Source of the DNA: Bacteroidales bacterium UBA4073
Lineage (GTDB): Bacteria; Bacteroidota; Bacteroidia; Bacteroidales; Tenuifilaceae
DNA: 15,078 nucleotides
Direction: 5' to 3'
Assembly: GCA_002383425.1 (NCBI GenBank)
Contig: DFYV01000187.1
Location: forward strand, 1 to 15,078
The position numbers and the translations under genes were made by a program. Below the pieces are notes generated by a model. That model searched no databases and was not told where the DNA came from. It saw only the letters and a program-made list of their open reading frames with translations. Of this stretch, positions 5,341 through 11,844 are shown in pieces (position 1 is the stretch's first letter; each line of letters opens with the position of its first letter).

Positions 5341-6852
5341 TTAGTATGGCAGCAGACTTCGTTTAATGCCATAAATTTTCCAGTTATCGGAATGGGTTAA
5401 GGTAAAATCGCTCATGGCCATTTTTTCCATCTTGGTAATAAAATCGAAGTAGGCAGCAATGATTGCCATGTCTTCAAATATTTTGTTACCATGAGGTTGA
5501 ATATCCATCAACTCATCGGTATGTTCAGGGATAAAGTGAGTATTGTAGTTGCCCATTCGGAAATCGTGGTTATCCATGATACGTTCGAGGAAACGGATGG
5601 AGGTTTTAACGCCGGTTATCTTATACTCAAAGAGGGCACGTTTCATTCTGTCAATAGCCTCGGTTCGGTTACGCCCCCATGTAATCAGCTTACTAATCAT
5701 GGGATCGTAGTAAATAGGTATTTCGTAACCCTCATAGGCGTAGCCATCGGTTCGAACACCAAGGCCATTGGGCTCACTGATATGCCTGATAAGGCCTGGA
5801 GAAGGCATAAAGTTGTTGAATGGATCTTCGGCAAGTATTCGGCACTCAATGGCATGCCCGTGTTGGGCTATTTCATGCTGTTTGAATGATATAGGTAAGC
5901 CCGAGGCAATCTGAATTTGTTCCTTAACCAGATCGATACCAATAACACGCTCGGTAATGGGATGCTCCACCTGAAGGCGGGTATTCATTTCCAAAAAGTA
6001 GAAGTTATAGTTGGCATCCACCAGGAATTCAATGGTACCAGCTCCAACGTAGTTAACCGCTTTAGCTGCTGCCACGGCAGCTTGTCCCATTTGTTCACGA
6101 AGTTCGGGGGTAATGAAAGGTGATGGGGTTTCTTCAATAACCTTTTGATGTCGGCGCTGGATGGAGCATTCGCGTTCAAACAGGTGAACTGTATTGCCAT
6201 GCCTATCGGCAAGTATTTGAAACTCGATGTGGTGGGGCGATTCAACATACTTTTCGATGTAAACCGTATCGTCGCCAAAGGCTGACAAAGCTTCGGATTG
6301 AGCCATTTTCACGGCTGAAATAAGGTCTTCGTGCCTGCGTACCAGCCGCATTCCTTTTCCTCCACCACCAGCCGAAGCCTTGATAATGACAGGCAAGCCA
6401 ATTTCGTTAACTATCCTTCGAACGGTTTCCATGTCCGAAACCTTTTGCTGGGTTCCGGGCACTACGGGTACACCTGCCGCTATCATGGTTTGGCGGGCGG
6501 TTATTTTATCGCCCATCTGGTCAATAGCATCTGGGTCGGGCCCAATAAAAATTATTCCAGCCTCTGCGCACTTACGGGCAAAATCGGCATTTTCCGACAG
6601 GAACCCATAACCCGGATGAATGGCATCGGCGCCAGCTTTTAAGGCTACCTCAATTATCTTATCGCCATTCAGGTAACTTTCACGCGATGGTGATGGGCCT
6701 ATATGGTATGCCTCATCGGCATAACGAACATGCAAGGCACGTCGGTCGGCATCGGAATATACGGCTACAGATAGTATTCCCATTTCGCGACACGTACGAA
6801 TAACCCGGACTGCAATTTCGCCCCGGTTAGCAATTAATACTTTTTTAATCAT
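5341..6852 (-). CDS. accC: Acyl-CoA carboxylase, biotin carboxylase subunit
   Basis: This 503-residue ATP-grasp enzyme carboxylates the biotin of the carrier protein using ATP and bicarbonate. It shows the N-terminal fold (KKVLIANRGEIAVRVIRT), the glycine-rich ATP loop AGGGGKGM (161-168), HQKVIEE (235-241), EMNTRLQVEHPITE (288-301) and HAIECRIL (333-340). The active-site residues E288, N290, R292, E296 and R338 fall at the same numbers as in E. coli AccC. It is about 50 residues longer than E. coli AccC: a C-terminal extension (about 450-503) is typical of the subunits that work with propionyl-/methylmalonyl-type carboxyltransferases. I start it at ATG 6852 (MIKKVLIANRG). A TTG 27 nt upstream would add nine residues, but that codon overlaps the -7 box. 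First gene of the operon accC, carrier, carboxyltransferase. Confidence 0.95.
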   Translation of the reverse strand: MIKKVLIANRGEIAVRVIRTCREMGILSVAVYSDADRRALHVRYADEAYHIGPSPSRESYLNGDKIIEVALKAGADAIHPGYGFLSENADFARKCAEAGIIFIGPDPDAIDQMGDKITARQTMIAAGVPVVPGTQQKVSDMETVRRIVNEIGLPVIIKASAGGGGKGMRLVRRHEDLISAVKMAQSEALSAFGDDTVYIEKYVESPHHIEFQILADRHGNTVHLFERECSIQRRHQKVIEETPSPFITPELREQMGQAAVAAAKAVNYVGAGTIEFLVDANYNFYFLEMNTRLQVEHPITERVIGIDLVKEQIQIASGLPISFKQHEIAQHGHAIECRILAEDPFNNFMPSPGLIRHISEPNGLGVRTDGYAYEGYEIPIYYDPMISKLITWGRNRTEAIDRMKRALFEYKITGVKTSIRFLERIMDNHDFRMGNYNTHFIPEHTDELMDIQPHGNKIFEDMAIIAAYFDFITKMEKMAMSDFTLTHSDNWKIYGIKRSLLPY

Positions 6853-6876
6853 AGTTGTCCCAATATGAATCCATGA

Positions 6877-6909
6877 CAAAGGTATGCAAAAAAATAGTTT
6901 TTGTGCAAA
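6877..6909 (-). promoter_or_regulatory. Promoter of the carboxylase operon
   Basis: On the minus strand TTTG (6906-6909) and TACCTTTG (6877-6884) are separated by 21 nt, matching the Bacteroidota -33 TTTG / -7 TAnnTTTG pattern. The -7 box is 24 nt from the accC ATG, which would give a leader of roughly 17-19 nt. Its position also excludes the TTG start further upstream. Confidence 0.65.
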
Positions 6910-6938
6910 TTTTTTTGAACAAATATGTTTTACGGCAT

Positions 6939-6950
6939 TGTTCTAGAACA
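6939..6950. promoter_or_regulatory. Perfect 12-bp palindrome upstream of the accC promoter
   Basis: TGTTCTAGAACA is a perfect dyad 30 nt upstream of the -33 element of the accC promoter, in the shared region between two divergent genes. It has the form of a dimeric repressor or activator site, but I cannot name the regulator. Confidence 0.35.
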
Positions 6951-6966
6951 TGTTTGTCTTTACCGA

Positions 6967-7001
6967 AAACGTTTTAAATCAACATTTTAATTAAAACGTT
7001 T
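6967..7001. promoter_or_regulatory. Paired AAACGTTTTAA inverted repeat
   Basis: AAACGTTTTAA (6967-6977) and TTAAAACGTTT (6991-7001) are perfect inverted 11-mers separated by 13 nt, and each contains the palindrome AAACGTTT. Palindromes centred on CG with flanking A/T are typical of LacI/GalR-family operators; whether one acts here is inference. The site lies between the two divergent promoters. Confidence 0.4.
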
Positions 7002-7017
7002 GTTTGATTTTTTTTGA

Positions 7018-7160
7018 TTAAGTGAATCCAGTCTAAAAAGGTATTATCGTCATTGCGAGCGAAGCGAAGCAATCTATATCTCTTTGAGCAACAGATTGCT
7101 TCGTCGTGCCTCCTCGCAATGACGTGTTTGCTTTTGGGCTTTTTTGACTGGACTCATTAA
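7018..7160. repeat. Palindromic mobile-like repeat unit with GTCATTGCGAG core
   Basis: The outer arms are TTAAGTGAATCCAGTC (7018-7033) and GACTGGACTCATTAA (7146-7160), imperfect inverted copies. Inside, CGTCATTGCGAGCGAAGCG (from 7048) and its near-complement ending in CTCGCAATGACG (7124) form a long hairpin that also pairs GAAGCAATCT with AGATTGCTTC. The core is a repeat I know as very common between genes in Bacteroidota and several other phyla, REP/MITE-like. The outer arm recurs at 9590-9620 and 10076-10106. No coding capacity. The remaining 7161-7300 has no further structure I can name. Confidence 0.8.
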
Positions 7161-7320
7161 GTTTAAACCGGAATGAGGTTGTTCGATGTTCAAATTGACT
7201 TTAAGATTGTATCGGCTCCCCAACTTTACCTATCCTCATTATTTTTAAGGTTATACGGCGATTATAGGTATTTCCAAACCATTGCATATATTTCAAAATT
7301 TATATATATTAAAAGATATA

Positions 7321-7328
7321 TATATTTG
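7321..7328 (+). promoter_or_regulatory. -7 promoter box of dsbD
   Basis: TATATTTG matches TAnnTTTG exactly and ends 24 nt before the ATG at 7353, the same spacing as for accC. The expected -33 region (about 7295) has only TTTC. The box sits on the right side of an AT-only dyad (7300-7325). Confidence 0.55.
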
Positions 7329-7352
7329 CAGACGAACAAAAACAGAACACCT

Positions 7353-9398
7353 ATGAGAAGAATAAAACGGTTAAAATCTATTGGAATACTAATGCTTGGA
7401 CTAATGGCTGTAGGCCAGGTTAATGCACAAATTGACGATCCGGTGCAATGGTCGGCTACAACCAGGAAGGTTGAAGGGAATAAATTCGAAATAATCATCA
7501 ATGCCCGTATCGACGAGGGGTGGCATTTATACACAACCAAGCTGCCAGAGGGGGGACCACTACCCACCATCTTCCAGTTTGAAGAGCCCAATGGCTATAG
7601 GCTGATTGGGGATATTAAGGAATTGTCGGACAGTAAAACCGAGCACGATGAGGTATTCAACCTTGACCTTTCGTTTTTTGAGGGTGAGGCTGCATTCTCA
7701 CAGCTTATAGAGCTAACCGCCAATGAGGCCACTATAAACATCAACGTTGAGTTCCAGGCCTGCTATGCCGATAAGTGTATTTACCTGGAAAAAAGCATGA
7801 GTACCGTGGCAAAAGCATCGGCATCTACTGCTACTATTGCTGCACAAGTCACAGAGAGTGAACCGGAAAAAGAAATTGTTACAACTGTTACGCCGGAAAA
7901 TGAAACCAATCTGCCAGAAGAGGCCAATGCTGAAAAAGAATCGCTTTGGTGGTTTTTCTTTGTTGCATTTGCTGCCGGATTGGCTGGGTTGCTCACCCCC
8001 TGCGTGTTTCCTATGATACCCATGACCGTAACGTTCTTCATGGGCAAGCAGCACAACCGGGCTAATGCCATTCTTAATGCGGCTGTGTTTGGCATATCCA
8101 TTGTAGCCATTTACACCTCATTGGGCTTAATTGTATCGCTATTCAATTTGGGTTCGGATTTTGCCAACACTCTAACCTCGCACTGGATTACCAACACCAT
8201 ATTCTTTGCCCTTTTCGTTGCGTTTGCAGCATCGTTTTTTGGTCTGTTCGAGATTGTGCTGCCGGGCAGCCTGGCCAACAAAACCGACAGTAAAGCCGAT
8301 AAAGGCGGGTTAATCGGTTCGTTTTTCCTTGCGCTCACTACGGTAATTGTTAGCCTTTCGTGTGTTGGCCCCATTGTAGGCGCACTTTTGGTTGAGGCAG
8401 CTGCAGGATTAGGCGCAAAGCCTATTATTGGCATGTTTGGTTTTTCGCTGGCATTCTCCATCCCATTTACACTTTTTGCCATATTCCCCTCATGGCTGAA
8501 CTCTTTGCCCCGAAGCGGCGGTTGGATGAACTCTGTAAAAATAGTTCTTGGGTTCATCGTTCTTGCTTTCTCCCTAAAGTTCCTGTTAACCATCGATCAG
8601 GGATATCAGCTCAATATTATTAGCCGTGAAGGGTATATTGCCACATGGATGGCCATTTTTACCCTATTAGGATTATACCTTTTAGGTAAGATAAAGTTTA
8701 AGTTCGACTCTGACCTTCAGCATGTTGGGGTACTTCGGCTATTTCTTGCCATTGCCAGTTTTGCCTTTGTATTCTACCTGTTACCCGGATTGTTTGGGGC
8801 GCCGCTCAAAACCATTTCGGGATTGCTCCCGCCCGAAAGCAGCCAGAGCTTTAACATAGGGAATAATCAGATTATTGTTGGCCAACCAACATATAAAGCT
8901 AACGATGAAAACTCACTTTGTGAAGAACCCCGATATTCCGATTTCCTTCACCTACCGCATGGTCTTAATGGCTATTTCGATTACGACCAAGCCTTACGCT
9001 GCGCACGCGAAAAGAAAAAACCACTTTTTATCGATTTTGTGGGACATACCTGCGCAAACTGCAAGGTAATGGAATCGCAGGTTTGGAGCAATCCCGAAGT
9101 GCTTGAACGGCTTCGCCGCGACTACATCATTGTGGCCCTTTACGTTGACGACCGCACTGAACTACCCGAAAACGAGTGGGTAACATCAGTTCGCGACGGC
9201 AAGGTGAAGAAAACCATTGGCAAGAAGAATGCCGATTTTCAGGCCACACGCTTCAATGTTAACGGTCAGCCCTACTACGTGCTGCTCGATAACAATGAGG
9301 AAGTACTGGTTGAACCTCGTGGTTTTGATCTAAACGTTGAGGCGTTTATTCAATTCCTCGATAAAGGAGTTGAAGAGTTCAATAAACGAAATCCATAG
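7353..9398 (+). CDS. dsbD: DsbD-family thiol:disulfide interchange protein (transmembrane reductase)
   Basis: DsbD passes electrons from cytoplasmic thioredoxin across the inner membrane to periplasmic substrates. The 681-residue product has a signal peptide (1-25, VNA before QIDD), an N-terminal periplasmic domain (26-150) with the cysteine pair C137/C142 in ACYADKC, an acidic linker (165-196), a membrane domain of about eight helices (198-480) with the redox cysteines C217 (LLTPCVFPMIP) and C337 (SLSCVGPIVG), and a C-terminal thioredoxin domain with C567-x-x-C570 (HTCANCKVMES). All three cysteine pairs needed for the relay are present. I chose ATG 7353 because it begins a clear signal peptide and is preceded by a promoter box; a 60-residue upstream extension of the frame to 7173 crosses the promoter. 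The gene stands alone, divergent from accC, with a terminator after it. Likely substrates such as cytochrome c maturation or PDI-like proteins are not in the window. Confidence 0.95.
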   Translation: MRRIKRLKSIGILMLGLMAVGQVNAQIDDPVQWSATTRKVEGNKFEIIINARIDEGWHLYTTKLPEGGPLPTIFQFEEPNGYRLIGDIKELSDSKTEHDEVFNLDLSFFEGEAAFSQLIELTANEATININVEFQACYADKCIYLEKSMSTVAKASASTATIAAQVTESEPEKEIVTTVTPENETNLPEEANAEKESLWWFFFVAFAAGLAGLLTPCVFPMIPMTVTFFMGKQHNRANAILNAAVFGISIVAIYTSLGLIVSLFNLGSDFANTLTSHWITNTIFFALFVAFAASFFGLFEIVLPGSLANKTDSKADKGGLIGSFFLALTTVIVSLSCVGPIVGALLVEAAAGLGAKPIIGMFGFSLAFSIPFTLFAIFPSWLNSLPRSGGWMNSVKIVLGFIVLAFSLKFLLTIDQGYQLNIISREGYIATWMAIFTLLGLYLLGKIKFKFDSDLQHVGVLRLFLAIASFAFVFYLLPGLFGAPLKTISGLLPPESSQSFNIGNNQIIVGQPTYKANDENSLCEEPRYSDFLHLPHGLNGYFDYDQALRCAREKKKPLFIDFVGHTCANCKVMESQVWSNPEVLERLRRDYIIVALYVDDRTELPENEWVTSVRDGKVKKTIGKKNADFQATRFNVNGQPYYVLLDNNEEVLVEPRGFDLNVEAFIQFLDKGVEEFNKRNP

Positions 9399-9407
9399 CT
9401 TAGTGCT

Positions 9408-9442
9408 AAAAAAGGGCTGTCAAACCAAGGGCAGCCTTTTTT
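9408..9442 (+). terminator. Intrinsic terminator of dsbD
   Basis: AAAAAAGGGCTG (9408-9419) pairs, with one bulged G, with CAGCCTTTTTT (9432-9442), giving a GC stem that ends in a T-run, 10 nt after the TAG stop. The A-run on the left makes it potentially bidirectional. Confidence 0.8.
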
Positions 9443-9589
9443 AGATTTCTAAAAAGTTTATGAGACAGGTAGTATTTAAGTGGGAGGAAGGTAAGTGAAG
9501 GTAGAAGAAGTTAGAGGAATGTCAAGGAACGTTAGAGGCAATGGCTCAATGCAAAGTGAAAAGTGAAGAGTGAAAAATCTCCTAAAGTA
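9443..9589. repeat. Purine-rich low-complexity tract with drifting GTGAA/AAGTTAGAGG repeats
   Basis: This part of the long gene-free region has strings such as GGAAGGTAAGTGAAGG, TTAGAGG (twice, about 9510 and 9530) and AAAGTGAAAAGTGAAGAGTG (about 9553). It is strongly purine-biased on the plus strand and no gene is visible. It begins with TTTATGAGACAGGTA (9459-9473), a weak further copy of the arm found at 9590. Confidence 0.5.
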
Positions 9590-10106
9590 TTAATGAGACG
9601 GGTATAAAAAGTATAAAGTTTGAAAATTTATTCACATGTTATTTAATTTTTGAAGATGTTTCCCGACAAATCGGGACAAGCTATGAGGACTTAACCGTTG
9701 TAAAGTTAAAAGTGTAAAATATTGATAATAAGTTTTAACTAAAACACAAATTTATTATATGTATCTGGCATTCAACCATAATACTTAACCAATGTTTCGC
9801 ACATAATTCTCATGGATTAGGATGCTAAAATACAAACACATACAATCTTCGTGGTCTTTGTGAATCTCTTTGAGACCTTTGTGGTAAAATTCTAATTCGC
9901 TGAATATAACCACAAAAAACACGAAGTAAGCACAAAGTTTCACAAAGTATTAAATTTACATTGGAGTTATCAATCGCTTGATAATGAATTACATGATAAT
10001 TCCAATCCATTTGTAAATATTTGATTTATAGAATAGTATTAATACGTGCGAAACATTAGTACTTTATAAACTTTTAACTTTATACCTTTTTAAACTGAAC
10101 TCATAA
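9590..10106. repeat. Large inverted-repeat unit sharing its ends with the 7018-7160 unit
   Basis: The left arm, TTAATGAGACGGGTATAAAA (from 9590) running on through AGTATAAAGTT, is matched in reverse by 10076-10106, whose complement reads TTTATGAGTTCAGTTTAAAA and then AGGTATAAAGTT. Further inside, AATGTTTCGCAC (9791-9802) faces its exact complement GTGCGAAACATT (10046-10057). Innermost is the pair described at 9847-9947. A small hairpin TCCCGA-caaa-TCGGGA lies at 9661-9676. The unit has no credible coding frame, so it looks like a non-autonomous palindromic element or a nest of several. The arm sequence matches 7018-7043 closely. Confidence 0.6.
9847..9947. repeat. Inverted pair of CTTTGTGGT / ACCACAAA repeats
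   Basis: The left arm (9847-9885), CTTCGTGGTCTTTGTGAATC and on to CCTTTGTGGT, faces the right arm (9909-9947), ACCACAAAAAACACGAAG and on to TTTCACAAAG. It is an imperfect ~39-bp inverted repeat around a 23-nt loop. It has the same design as the 69-259 pair: a run of drifting 7-9-nt units and its complement. The minus-strand frame at 9825-10010 that crosses it is repeat translation, not a gene. Confidence 0.65.
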
Positions 10107-10111
10107 ATTTG
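10104..10111 (+). promoter_or_regulatory. Possible -7 box for the RNA methyltransferase gene
   Basis: TAAATTTG matches TAnnTTTG, but it lies 138 nt from the start codon and has no clear -33 TTTG. The leader would contain TCCCGA-taaa-TCGGAA (10174-10189, one mismatch, a second copy of the hairpin at 9661) and the CGAACAA tract at 10213-10236. Confidence 0.25.
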
Positions 10112-10212
10112 CATTTTGCATTTGAAATCGTCACTTTGCAATGTATCGAAGCAGTTTTCAATCTCTTTGAAAATCCCGATAAATCGGAATTCCGTGAATA
10201 AACGCCACTATA

Positions 10213-10236
10213 CGAACAACGAACAACGAACAACCT
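10213..10236 (+). repeat. CGAACAA tandem repeat just before the methyltransferase gene
   Basis: Three units of CGAACAA end 13 nt before the start codon at 10250. The same CGAACAACGAACAACC string occurs at 4770-4785. Confidence 0.6.
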
Positions 10237-10249
10237 ATAACATTAAAAT

Positions 10250-11350
10250 ATGCTTGTACAAGGATGTAATAGGAATTGCAGGGGATGTAGCCACAGGGAA
10301 TGGTCAATGAACGAAAGCCTTGAACAAAAGCGCTTCTTTATCAAAAACAAGCTAATCAAATGGAGCGATATAGTGGAACCCGTGCGTTCAGTTACCGAAG
10401 ATAAGCGATGGGGATATCGAACTAAAACCACGTTAAGTGCCAGGTTAAACGGCAGCACATGGGAGTTTGGCATGTGGCATCGCGATGTGTTCATTCCCAT
10501 TCCTAACTGTCCCGTTCATACCCCAAACATAAATGTAACGCTCCGACTAATTGCCGAGTCACTACCCAAAGTGCAAACATTTGGTCTTGCATATGTTGTA
10601 GTATCGGGTGCACAGGTTGTACTGGTTATAAAATCGAAACAGGAACCATCGGCAACATGGCTTACCGATGAGGTTATAGGACAACTTTTATCATTGGGGA
10701 TTGAAGGATTGTGGTATCACATGAATCCATCAACAGGGCGAAGGATATTTGAGAAATCGGGATGGAAACTTATCTGGGGTAAGACACGTTCAACCGACTA
10801 TAACGGATTACTATACGGCCCTGCTGCTTTTCAGCAGCTAATTCCTGAACTGTACAACGAATCGCTTAACGAAGCCGAAAAGTTTCTTAGTCCGGGTGTC
10901 AACAGTGCCGTAATCGACCTTTACTGTGGTACAGGTAACTCAATGCAACGATGGGCTGGTTGTGGGACAAATATTATTGGAGTAGAACTTGGAGGCGAAG
11001 CCGTAGAATGCGCCCGGATAAATGTCCCCTCTGCCATAGTTTTGCGGGGTGCATGCCGCCACAGAGTACCCCAAATCGCCGAATGGGCTGAGATGAATCG
11101 CAATCGGGGTAAAGAAATACTGCTATACGTTAACCCTCCACGAACCGGACTTGAACCCGAGGTGATGGAGTGGATAACTAAGTATGGCTTGCCCAACCGC
11201 ATAGCTTACCTTTCGTGCAGCCCGGGAACGCTATCCAAAAATTTAGATGTACTTTGCGCTAACGGTTACCGTTTATCACGGTGCATCCCTTTTGATTTTT
11301 TCCCACAAACACATCATGTTGAAACACTGGCATTGCTGGAAAGAGTTTAA
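10250..11350 (+). CDS. Class I SAM-dependent RNA methyltransferase, TrmA/RlmD (m5U) family with Fe-S motif
   Basis: The family methylates C5 of a uridine in rRNA or tRNA using S-adenosylmethionine and a covalent cysteine adduct. The C-terminal domain shows DLYCGTG (223-229, SAM loop), NPPRTG (295-300), LSCSPGTLSKNL (321-332) with the nucleophile C323, and FDFFPQTHHVETLALLER (348-365) with E358 as likely base. At the N-terminus C6, C10 and C13 (GCNRNCRGC), together with C87 in PNCPVH, match the four-cysteine cluster of RlmD, which binds 4Fe-4S. At 366 residues it is about 70 shorter than E. coli RlmD because the N-terminal TRAM domain is missing. A stop codon (10244-10246) immediately upstream in frame shows this is not a mis-chosen start. 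Target base cannot be told from sequence. Stand-alone gene after a long repeat-filled gap. Confidence 0.88.
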   Translation: MLVQGCNRNCRGCSHREWSMNESLEQKRFFIKNKLIKWSDIVEPVRSVTEDKRWGYRTKTTLSARLNGSTWEFGMWHRDVFIPIPNCPVHTPNINVTLRLIAESLPKVQTFGLAYVVVSGAQVVLVIKSKQEPSATWLTDEVIGQLLSLGIEGLWYHMNPSTGRRIFEKSGWKLIWGKTRSTDYNGLLYGPAAFQQLIPELYNESLNEAEKFLSPGVNSAVIDLYCGTGNSMQRWAGCGTNIIGVELGGEAVECARINVPSAIVLRGACRHRVPQIAEWAEMNRNRGKEILLYVNPPRTGLEPEVMEWITKYGLPNRIAYLSCSPGTLSKNLDVLCANGYRLSRCIPFDFFPQTHHVETLALLERV

Positions 11351-11354
11351 TGAC

Positions 11355-11375
11355 GATACATTAAAATGATGTATC
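11355..11375 (+). terminator. Small stem-loop after the methyltransferase gene
   Basis: GATACAT-taaaatg-ATGTATC begins 5 nt after the TAA stop. The stem is AT-rich and no T-run follows, so termination here is uncertain. Confidence 0.3.
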
Positions 11376-11413
11376 AATATCAAAATATACTTACGTATTT
11401 CTTATTTTCATAA

Positions 11414-11447
11414 ATTGCATAGGTAATTGTAAACAAGCTTATGCAAT
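11414..11447 (+). promoter_or_regulatory. Inverted repeat ATTGCATA/TATGCAAT overlapping the start codon at 11446
   Basis: Perfect 8-bp arms at 11414-11421 and 11440-11447 are separated by 18 nt; the right arm includes the first two bases of the ATG. It could be an operator, or an mRNA stem that hides the start codon of the five-gene operon. Upstream, TATTTTCA (about 11404-11411) is a poor -7 candidate. Confidence 0.35.
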
Positions 11448-11844
11448 GAAACAATTGGTTACAATCCTTGCTATCATATCTATTGCTAATCTTCAGCTTT
11501 TTGCCTGTACCACAGCAATTATCAGTGGTAAAGCACCCCCCGACGGGCTTCCAAACGCTGAAAACTTTAGAATAGTAAAGTTCAAAGAGCAATGCTTTCC
11601 CGTTGCCTCATTGGCCGAAGGCGAGAACTATGTCCTGCTGAGTAAACTCGTAAACAAAGAAAAAACAGGGTTTATCCAGCTCACCAGCATTTTTGACAGG
11701 GAGATAATTGCCCGCACCAAAATGCTTTACGACAAATGGGTTAAGTTTGAGTTCAACCCTACCGAGGCATCAAACTTCCACTTAACCCTAAACAGAGATG
11801 TTGAGCAGTTCTATAAAATATATTCCAACTTATGGCAGCCCTAA
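11446..11844 (+). pseudogene. Internally deleted C45-family N-terminal-nucleophile hydrolase remnant
   Basis: The 132-residue frame opens with a signal peptide (1-20) followed by CTTAIISGKAPPDG (21-34). This is the start of the C45/linear-amide hydrolase family of Bacteroidota, in which the Cys becomes the N-terminal nucleophile after cleavage. Those proteins continue for about 350 residues. Here the sequence jumps straight to what looks like their C-terminal end: KEQCFPVA (48-55), YVLLSKLVNKEKTGFIQLTS (62-81), then IIARTKMLYDKW (87-98) and a helical tail. About 230-300 residues of the catalytic domain seem to be missing, with the frame kept, joining near DGLP (33-36). The nucleophile is present but the rest of the active site is not, so hydrolase activity is not expected. 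Start and stop are intact, and the stop overlaps the Sir2 start by 13 nt. It may persist only as the translated leader of the operon, or as a small secreted protein. Family assignment from memory of the two end motifs. Confidence 0.6.

Noticed and set aside
6853..6879. Nine-residue N-terminal extension of accC from a TTG codon
   Set aside because: The TTG overlaps the -7 box, and the family begins at MIKKVLIANRG (ATG 6852).
7173..7352. 60-residue N-terminal extension of dsbD
   Set aside because: It would place residues before a clear signal peptide and crosses the TATATTTG promoter box.
7713..8593. Minus-strand frames of 109-160 residues within dsbD
   Set aside because: They are antisense to the membrane domain of dsbD, whose cysteine motifs and helices are unmistakable.
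9825..10010. 61-residue minus-strand frame in the long intergenic region
   Set aside because: It translates the CTTTGTGGT inverted repeat (PQRSQRDSQRPRRL); no domain and no start context.
11446..11508. Lipoprotein reading of the C45 remnant (LFAC)
   Set aside because: Phe at the -2 position is a poor lipobox, and the Cys fits the N-terminal nucleophile of the C45 family better; left open but not called.
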